From DASRJW01 sp035649435 (GTDB lineage Bacteria; Krumholzibacteriota; Krumholzibacteriia; G020349025), in assembly GCA_035649435.1 (NCBI GenBank), contig DASRJO010000114.1:1-14191 (forward strand): a stretch of 14,191 nucleotides of DNA, given 5' to 3'. The first letter of the stretch is position 1. Each line of letters begins with the position of its first letter. A program made the translations under genes and the position numbers. The notes beneath the pieces are model-generated. The model made no database searches, was not told where the DNA came from, and worked only from the letters and a program-made list of their open reading frames with translations. Positions 8,893-14,191 of this stretch are shown here, piece by piece.

Positions 8893-10188
8893 TCACGGGG
8901 TCAAGCGCTGCAGAGTGCGCGGGAATGGGATGGCCTCGCGCAGATGATGAATGCCGCAGAGCCAGGAGACTGTGCGCTCCAGGCCGAGACCGAAGCCGGA
9001 ATGGGGGAAGGCACCGAAACGGCGGAGATCGAGATACCAGTTGAACGCTTGCTCGGGCAGCTCATGCTTCCGGATCTGTTCGCGGAGGTATTCCAAATTG
9101 GCGCTGCGTTCGCCGCCGCCGATGATTTCACCATAGCCTTCGGGGGCCAGGAAATCCGCCGACAGGCAGGTGCGAGGATCCTGCGCGTCCGGCTCCATGT
9201 AGAAGGCCTTCACCGCCGCGGGGAAGTGATGAATGACGATGGGTGAGGTGTGTTCCTCCGAAATGATGGTCTCGTCGGGTGCGCCGAAATCGCCACCCCA
9301 TTCGAAGGCATGCCCCTTCGACTGCAAGAGCTTCACCGCATCGTCGTAATGGATGCGCACGAAGGGTCCACGTACTGCCTCCAGCTTCGAGACGTCGCGC
9401 TCCAGGTGTTCGATGAGCAGTTGCCGGCAGTCTCGCAGCACCTCGGCGATGATGAACAGCAACAGGTCTTCACCGAGCTGGATGACATCGTCCAGGTGGG
9501 CCCAGGCGACCTCGGGCTCCACCATCCAGAACTCGGTGAGGTGGCGTCGTGTTTTCGACTTCTCGGCGCGGAACGTCGGGCCGAATGTGTAGACCTTGCC
9601 GAAGGCCGCGGCAGTGGCTTCGTTGTAGAGTTGCCCGCTTTGCGTCAAGTAGGCCTTGTCGCCGAAGTACTCGGTCTCGAACAATGTCGTCGTGCCTTCG
9701 CACGCATTGGGGGTGAAGATCGGCGTATCGAGCAACGTGAAACCGCGTGAATCGAAAAAATCCCGAATCGCCTTCTGGGTGCGAGCTCGGACCTTGAGGA
9801 TGGCGAACTGCTTCTTGCTGCGCAGCCACAGGTGGCGGTTGTCGAGGAGAAACGAGCTGCCGTGCTCCTTGGGTGTGATGGGGAATTCCTCGGCGATCTG
9901 CACGATCTCGAAGCCCTGCATGGACAGCTCGAAACCGCCCGGAGAGCGTTTGTCCTCACGCACCATCCCCCAGACCCGCACGGAAGACTCCTGTGTCAGG
10001 CGTTCCAGCTCGGCGAAGCGATCCGCACCGATTTCCGGTTTGAAGGCCACACACTGCATGATGCCCGTACCGTCGCGGAGCATGAGGAAGAACAGCTTGC
10101 CGCCTGTCCGGTAGTTGTAGACCCAGCCCTCGAGACGGACGACCTGCCCGACGTGCGGTGCGATCTCCCCGATGTACGCTTTGAGCAT
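8893..10188 (-). CDS. asnS: Asparaginyl-tRNA synthetase
   Basis: This class IIb synthetase charges tRNA-Asn with asparagine in the cytoplasm. The 431 residues match the family. Residues 1-105 form the OB-fold anticodon-binding domain (VRLEGWVYNYRTGGKLFFLMLRDG). The catalytic domain has NACEGTTTLFETEYFGDKAYLTQSGQLYNEA (split about 161-191), class II motif 2 TFGPTFRAEKSKTRRHLTEF (201-220) with its FRxE, and motif 3 GLGLERT (400-406). These features favour AsnRS of the Bacillus-like type over AspRS. I chose ATG 10188 because GAGGG (complement of 10193-10197) lies 4 nt upstream and the first residues align with the start of the OB-fold; the open frame extends to 10842 but that part is antisense to the TPR gene. 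It is divergent from the TPR gene. Presence of AsnRS means direct Asn-tRNA formation is possible here. No T-box or leader peptide was seen. Confidence 0.97.
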   Translation of the reverse strand: MLKAYIGEIAPHVGQVVRLEGWVYNYRTGGKLFFLMLRDGTGIMQCVAFKPEIGADRFAELERLTQESSVRVWGMVREDKRSPGGFELSMQGFEIVQIAEEFPITPKEHGSSFLLDNRHLWLRSKKQFAILKVRARTQKAIRDFFDSRGFTLLDTPIFTPNACEGTTTLFETEYFGDKAYLTQSGQLYNEATAAAFGKVYTFGPTFRAEKSKTRRHLTEFWMVEPEVAWAHLDDVIQLGEDLLLFIIAEVLRDCRQLLIEHLERDVSKLEAVRGPFVRIHYDDAVKLLQSKGHAFEWGGDFGAPDETIISEEHTSPIVIHHFPAAVKAFYMEPDAQDPRTCLSADFLAPEGYGEIIGGGERSANLEYLREQIRKHELPEQAFNWYLDLRRFGAFPHSGFGLGLERTVSWLCGIHHLREAIPFPRTLQRLTP

Positions 10189-10205
10189 CTGGCCCTCGTT
10201 CGTGC

Positions 10206-10218
10206 GCGGTTTCACCGC
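10206..10218 (-). promoter_or_regulatory. Small hairpin in asnS leader
   Basis: GCGGT (10206-10210) and ACCGC (10214-10218) form a perfect 5-bp stem with a 3-nt loop, 17 nt upstream of the asnS start and just before its SD. It is weak and may be chance. Confidence 0.2.
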
Positions 10219-10255
10219 TCCGGCGGCGACTCGACGCCAGCCTAGCGGCGCGATG

Positions 10256-10267
10256 TTGCAATTGCAA
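10256..10267. promoter_or_regulatory. 12-bp perfect palindrome in the asnS/TPR divergent promoter region
   Basis: TTGCAATTGCAA is a perfect 12-bp palindrome, 68 bp from the asnS start and 89 bp from the TPR gene start, in the only AT-rich patch of the 168-bp divergent region. Its form and place suit a dimeric regulator binding site. A separate 7-bp inverted repeat, CACGGTC (10273-10279) and GACCGTG (10318-10324), lies on the TPR side. Confidence 0.35.
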
Positions 10268-10356
10268 GCGGGCACGGTCCTTGCGGTCGTCCTGCAGCCT
10301 TTCCTGCGAGAGCGAGTGACCGTGAGCCAGAAGACGTTCCACACGGAGATTCCGGG

Positions 10357-12162
10357 ATGAAACCTGGCTGGAGAGCCATTCTCGCTGCAGCCACATTGCT
10401 CGCGGGGACGCAGGTTGCGGCCGACGAGCTCGTTCTCCCGACGGCGCCTTTGCGTCAATACTACGCTGCCGCACATGCCAATGGCGCCGAGCGTTCCGAA
10501 GCGCTCGCCCGTGCGCTCGTGGTCGTGTCGCGGGGGCAACCCGTCGAGCAGCGACTGGAGTTGTTGCAGCAAGCTTCGCTCGTCGACCCGACGTGGGCCG
10601 CGCCGCACTTCGAGCGCGTCGTTCTGGAATTGCACCAGCACGACCCGGCAAGCGCCAGCCTCGCCTTTCGGGATGCCATGCGTTGCGTGCTCGACGACCC
10701 GGTCCAGCAGTCGGCGTGGTTGTTCCACGCCGAGCGCGGCGCGCACTCCTTGCTGCTCGCGACCCTGGTCACCTTGGTCGCCCTGCTCCTCGTCCGCACA
10801 CTTTTCTTCGCGCAGCACCTCGTGGAAGCACGTCCGCGGCAAATCTATGTCACGGTCGTCGTACTAACGTGCGTCATGTTGTGGGTGCTGTGGCAATCGC
10901 CGCTCGCCGCGTTGCTGGTGGCGACTCTGTTCCTGACAACTTTCATGTCACGCAAGGAGCGCCGCACGCTGGCCGCGCTCTGTATCGCGCTGGCCTTGTG
11001 CGAGATCCCGCTGCCGTGGTTGCAGACTCGCGCCATGATCCTCGATCCGAGCAGCACGAGCGCGCGCCTCTCCGCCGCACAGCGCGAGGGTGGCGACCCC
11101 CGCCTCGAGGCCAGTCTCGTGCGCGACGTCCCTCATGGTCGTGAGCGCGAGTTCGTGCTGGGGCTGCTCGCCCGTCGGCGCGGCGATCTCGACGGCGCCG
11201 AACGCTATTACTCCGCGGCGATCACCGCCGACCCGAATTGGGGCCTGCCGTACGTCAATCTCGCCAATGTCTACTTCGCGCGCGGCAACATGCAGCGCGC
11301 CGCCGCCGGCTACCGCAAGGCGCAAACCTTGACGCCGGAGAGTCCGTACGCACACGCCAACTTGGCGCAGACCTACATCCGGATGCTGCACTTCGGCGAA
11401 GCCGATCAGGAGCTGCACCTCGCCACCGAATTGGATTTCGCCAAGATCAAAGAGAAGCGCGCTGCCTGGTTGCACGCGCAAGTTCCGGTGGTCGATGCCG
11501 TTCTCGGCCCGCAGGAAATCTTGCGGCTGGCCAGTGACGAGGCACGTGCGAAACCGCGGCGGGCCGAGCTTCTGTTGCAAAACTGGCGTGGCTCCGGCTG
11601 GGATGGATTGTCGCCGTTGAAAACCGCGGCCGTTCTCCTTGGACTGGTGGGAATGCTGCTGTCGCGCTGGCGCTTGCGCGCGGTCGTATTCGAGTGCACT
11701 TCGTGCGCTCGCCTCGTGTGCACGCATTGTGCGCCGGCGTCGCGCGACGATCGTGCTCGCCCCTGTCCGTATTGCGATCTCAACACGGCGCGCCTCGACC
11801 GCCCCCAGGTGATCGCTGACGACGCACCGATGGTCGAACGCAAGCGCAAACGTGCGGCGCCACGCCTTGCTGATCGCATGCCGCGCTGGATCGGCACCGT
11901 CTTCCCCGGCGCCGCGGACCTGGCGTGCGGGGCACCGACCGCGGCCCTGTGGACCGCGCTGGTGGCGTGGGCAGCATTGCTCGCCGTCGGCGGGCTGGTG
12001 GACGCCGCGAGCGACCGCGCCGCGCCTTGGTTCACGGCCGCCAATACCCAGTCCTTGCGCTTGGCGGTCCTGGTGTTCTTCCTGGCGCACTTGCAGGGAC
12101 TGCTGCGGCTCCGCCGCTCGTGGCGGCGACTCGGACAGTCGGCGATTCCTGAGGGACGGTGA
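10357..12162 (+). CDS. TPR-repeat membrane protein with zinc-ribbon-like cysteine cluster
   Basis: This is a 601-residue protein of unknown function. Residues 1-22 look like a signal peptide (WRAILAAATLLAGTQVAADE). Residues ~45-115 are helical and repeat-like. Hydrophobic segments at ~131-150, 164-179, 182-197 and 204-222 suggest a membrane block. TPR-like helices follow at ~262-295, 296-329 and 330-360 (GDLDGAERYYSAAITADPNW, then LPYVNLANVYFARGNMQRAA). Another hydrophobic segment is at ~421-436. A cysteine cluster C447, C450, C455, C458, C470, C473 could bind zinc. Two further segments lie at ~531-549 and 566-582. ATG 10357 has GGAG (10345-10348) 8 nt upstream. Its stop is 3 nt before the DUF4388 gene, so the two are surely co-transcribed. 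The mix of TPR and membrane segments resembles BatE-like or scaffold proteins, but nothing identifies it closely. Confidence 0.85.
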   Translation: MKPGWRAILAAATLLAGTQVAADELVLPTAPLRQYYAAAHANGAERSEALARALVVVSRGQPVEQRLELLQQASLVDPTWAAPHFERVVLELHQHDPASASLAFRDAMRCVLDDPVQQSAWLFHAERGAHSLLLATLVTLVALLLVRTLFFAQHLVEARPRQIYVTVVVLTCVMLWVLWQSPLAALLVATLFLTTFMSRKERRTLAALCIALALCEIPLPWLQTRAMILDPSSTSARLSAAQREGGDPRLEASLVRDVPHGREREFVLGLLARRRGDLDGAERYYSAAITADPNWGLPYVNLANVYFARGNMQRAAAGYRKAQTLTPESPYAHANLAQTYIRMLHFGEADQELHLATELDFAKIKEKRAAWLHAQVPVVDAVLGPQEILRLASDEARAKPRRAELLLQNWRGSGWDGLSPLKTAAVLLGLVGMLLSRWRLRAVVFECTSCARLVCTHCAPASRDDRARPCPYCDLNTARLDRPQVIADDAPMVERKRKRAAPRLADRMPRWIGTVFPGAADLACGAPTAALWTALVAWAALLAVGGLVDAASDRAAPWFTAANTQSLRLAVLVFFLAHLQGLLRLRRSWRRLGQSAIPEGR

Positions 12163-12165
12163 GTC

Positions 12166-13290
12166 ATGCAGGGCGCACTTCAAGAATTCGGCCTCGCGGA
12201 GATCCTGCAGCTCGTCGCGATGCAGCACAAAACGGGGCTGCTGCGCATCGAGAGCTACGAAAAGCTTCTCACCTTCTACTTCGACCAGGGCATGCTTGTC
12301 TCTTGTCGTGACCGCCGCCGGCTGGCCGACGACCCGTTGATCGAATACATGAAGAAAACCGGCTACCTGGATGCGTGGCAGTCCTTGCACCTCACATTGG
12401 AGGTCGAGGAGAACCGCAACGATATCGCCGACGTGCTACTCGAAAAAAACCTGATCACGCCGGAAGAGCTGCAGCAGGCCTTGCTCGACATGACGCAGGA
12501 TCTCGTCTTCCGCACCTACAACTGGAAAGAAGGCACGTACCGCTTCCTGAGCGGCGAGGAATCGCTGCGCGGTCTCCAGCACACGGTGTCCCTGAAAATG
12601 GAAGCCGTGCTGCTCGAAGCCGCCCGCCGTGTCGACGAGTGGCCGCAGATTCTGACCAAGCTGCCCAGCCCACAGGTCCTGTTGTCCCCGGTGACGACGC
12701 TGCCTTCGTCTCTGGACGAACGCTCCCACAGCCTGCTCACACGCCTGCGCCGCCCGATGCGCCTCGCCGAACTCGTGGCCTGCGGGCGGTTGCCCGAGTA
12801 CGAGGTGTACGAAATCGTCGCCGCGGCTGCCGAGTCCGGCATCACCCAGATTCTCGAGATGCCGCGACCGGCCGAAGCCCCCAAATCTGCCGCTCCGACT
12901 TTCGCCGTTGCGGCTCCAGCCCACAAGATGGGTCTACAGCGGCCGCGCCTGACGCTCCCGTCGCGGCGGCCCCTGCGGCCGAGCGTGGTGTTGTGGGCGA
13001 TGGTACTGCTTGCCGCGGGTTTCGGGCTGATGGTGGTCGGTTTGCGCGGTGGCAGCACGCGGCTCGCGCGAACTGAAATGGAATTGCGGTCGGCGCGCAC
13101 GACGTTGCATCGCGACATCGAGGTGTTCCGCGCCCTGCATGGCGGATACCCGGAGACGCTGCAGGACCTCGCCAATGCTCAGCTCGCCAGCCCGCGACTG
13201 GTGGAAAAGGCCGATGTCGTGGCCTACGCACGCACGGAATCGGGCAAGAGCTTCGACCTGACTTACAAGGAAGACAAGCCCAGGCGTTGA
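12166..13290 (+). CDS. DUF4388/PATAN-domain protein with membrane anchor and pseudopilin-like C-terminus
   Basis: This 374-residue protein starts with a DUF4388/PATAN-type domain (~1-150): MQGALQEFGLAEILQLV, then TGLLRIESYEKLLTFYFDQG. A GspE-N-like stretch follows at ~86-110, NDIADVLLEKNLITPEELQQ. After a helical region (~150-230) and an Ala/Pro-rich linker (~233-270) comes one transmembrane segment at ~273-292 (PSVVLWAMVLLAAGFGLMVVGL). The tail (~305-370) has RDIEVFRALHGGYPETLQDLAN, like the helix-and-loop of type II secretion major pseudopilins. PATAN domains occur in response regulators and in proteins acting on type IV pilus machinery; that role here is inference. The predicted topology puts the PATAN part in the cytoplasm and the tail outside. 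ATG 12166 has GAGGGA (12151-12156) 9 nt upstream and begins 3 nt after the TPR gene stop. It precedes the UbiA gene by 33 nt. Confidence 0.88.
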   Translation: MQGALQEFGLAEILQLVAMQHKTGLLRIESYEKLLTFYFDQGMLVSCRDRRRLADDPLIEYMKKTGYLDAWQSLHLTLEVEENRNDIADVLLEKNLITPEELQQALLDMTQDLVFRTYNWKEGTYRFLSGEESLRGLQHTVSLKMEAVLLEAARRVDEWPQILTKLPSPQVLLSPVTTLPSSLDERSHSLLTRLRRPMRLAELVACGRLPEYEVYEIVAAAAESGITQILEMPRPAEAPKSAAPTFAVAAPAHKMGLQRPRLTLPSRRPLRPSVVLWAMVLLAAGFGLMVVGLRGGSTRLARTEMELRSARTTLHRDIEVFRALHGGYPETLQDLANAQLASPRLVEKADVVAYARTESGKSFDLTYKEDKPRR

Positions 13291-13323
13291 TCTGACACTC
13301 CCGGCGCGCGTACGCTCTCCCGC

Positions 13324-14191
13324 ATGCGTGTTCTCGACTTCTTCTTCGCCCTGCGTCCCCTCGTCCTGGTGCCGGCGTGGAGCTTCTTCATTCTCGGCCA
13401 AGATCTGGCGCGATCCCATCCCGGAAGCGACGCCAGTCTCGCGACGTCCGAGGGGTTTCCCTTGTTGCGCTTCATCTTGTTGAGCGCGGTGCTCGCCGCC
13501 GTTCACCTTTTCAATCAGATTGCCGACGCCGAAACCGATCGCTTGAACGCCAAGGGTTTCTTTCTCCAGCGCGGCACGTTCACGCCGCGCCAGTATGGCG
13601 TCGTCGCGAGCTTGCTCCTGACCACAGCGCTCGTGCTGGCGGCGGTGACGGACGAGGCGCCATTGCGACTCGCCGCGGCTGCGGCGCTCGGCATCATCTA
13701 CAGCTTGCCGCCGTTGCGCCTGAGCTCGCGTCCGGGCCTCGACGTGGCGGCGAACGCGATCGGCTACGGCGCTCTCGCGACCTGGCTCGGCGCCGGTGCA
13801 CTGCGGGCGTCTGATCCTTGGACAGCGCGCCTCGGTGCGAGCATGCTCGCCGTCGCGGCGGTGTTCTTGTACACGACGTTGCTCGATGCCGAGGGAGATC
13901 GTCGCACCGACAAACGCACGGCTGCTGTGGCGTGGGGTGTGGAGCGCACGCGACGGCTGGCATGCCTTTGCGCCGTCGCCGCCGTGGCGCTGGCTGCTTT
14001 CGCCACCGCGCCCGAGCTGCTCGCCGCTTGCGGCGGGCTCGCGATCTGGGCCGCGGCCAACAATCTGGCACCGCGAGCGGTCCAGGATCAGAGTGTGAGT
14101 GTGGGCGGCACGATGCTGTTCGCCCTCGCGGCGAGCATCCACACTCCGGCTTTCGCCGCGGGCTTGCTCCTCTTGATCGCACTCACGCGCG
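13324..14191 (+). CDS. UbiA-family prenyltransferase (3' end off window)
   Basis: The frame is open from ATG 13324 to the right edge, 289 residues with no stop; UbiA proteins are usually ~280-320, so little is missing. It is a polytopic membrane enzyme family that transfers a prenyl chain to an aromatic or other acceptor with Mg2+. The two aspartate-rich motifs are N64-QIA-D68-AET-D72 (NQIADAETDRLN) and D188-AEG-D192-RRT-D196 (LDAEGDRRTDKRT), plus the YSLPPLRLSSRPGLD segment (126-140). The acceptor cannot be read from this; quinone, chlorophyll-like, haem or lipid products are all possible, and no quinone genes are nearby. No SD is visible. The 33-nt gap from the DUF4388 gene carries TTGATC and TACGCT 18 nt apart, so a near-leaderless start or coupling to the upstream operon is possible. 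An ORF on the other strand over this region lacks family features. Confidence 0.88.
   Translation, partial: MRVLDFFFALRPLVLVPAWSFFILGQDLARSHPGSDASLATSEGFPLLRFILLSAVLAAVHLFNQIADAETDRLNAKGFFLQRGTFTPRQYGVVASLLLTTALVLAAVTDEAPLRLAAAAALGIIYSLPPLRLSSRPGLDVAANAIGYGALATWLGAGALRASDPWTARLGASMLAVAAVFLYTTLLDAEGDRRTDKRTAAVAWGVERTRRLACLCAVAAVALAAFATAPELLAACGGLAIWAAANNLAPRAVQDQSVSVGGTMLFALAASIHTPAFAAGLLLLIALTR

Noticed and set aside
10189..10842. N-terminal extension of AsnRS to 649 residues
   Set aside because: AsnRS begins with the OB-fold at the SD-supported ATG 10188, and the extension is antisense to the start of the TPR gene.
10948..12390. 480-codon minus-strand ORF antisense to the TPR and DUF4388 genes
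   Set aside because: Shadow frame with no family features, crossing the junction of two real genes.
12934..14142. 402-codon minus-strand ORF over the end of DUF4388 and UbiA
   Set aside because: Both UbiA aspartate motifs and the DUF4388 tail are encoded on the plus strand; this frame is low-complexity charged sequence.

Overview
This is a GC-rich bacterial window (roughly mid-60s percent by eye). Genes are densely packed, most starts have a Shine-Dalgarno sequence, and nothing indicates phage, IS elements, CRISPR or RNA genes. The gene set is mostly core: uvrA, asnS, an OPT transporter, an M16 peptidase and a UbiA-type prenyltransferase. The accessory part is a DUF4388/PATAN protein, a TPR membrane protein and a radical SAM protein of the CUAEP/CCAEP-tail type. 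This would suit a high-GC lineage such as Desulfobacterota, Myxococcota or Binatota, but the sequence alone does not settle the phylum.

Layout. (1) 1-4106, minus strand: uvrA, then after 17 bp a B12-binding-like/radical SAM gene that runs off the left edge. (2) 4107-4636: a 530-bp stretch with a possible 45-residue membrane or signal-peptide-like protein (TTG start, good SD), followed by two adjacent long hairpins. The second hairpin has a T-rich tail and lies in front of uvrA. (3) 4637-8058, minus strand: a two-gene operon, an OPT-family transporter then an M16 metallopeptidase with a C-terminal PH-like extension. (4) 8059-8485: a 427-bp leader with two hairpins and TTGACA-type repeats. (5) 8486-8797, plus strand: a candidate 103-residue ORF whose C-terminal half is three 51-bp (17-residue) tandem repeats. 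(6) 8893-10188, minus strand: asnS. (7) 10357-14191, plus strand: a likely operon of a TPR/zinc-ribbon membrane protein, a DUF4388 protein with one membrane anchor and a pseudopilin-like tail, and a UbiA-family prenyltransferase cut by the right edge.

How the genes may work together. The OPT transporter and M16 peptidase plausibly form a peptide uptake and breakdown pair. The TPR, DUF4388 and UbiA genes look co-transcribed and are all membrane-associated. Their joint role is not known; the PATAN domain and pilin-like tail hint at a link to a type IV pilus or type II secretion-like machine. The least explained items are the radical SAM gene behind uvrA, the structured uvrA leader with its small ORF, and the 51-bp repeat ORF.
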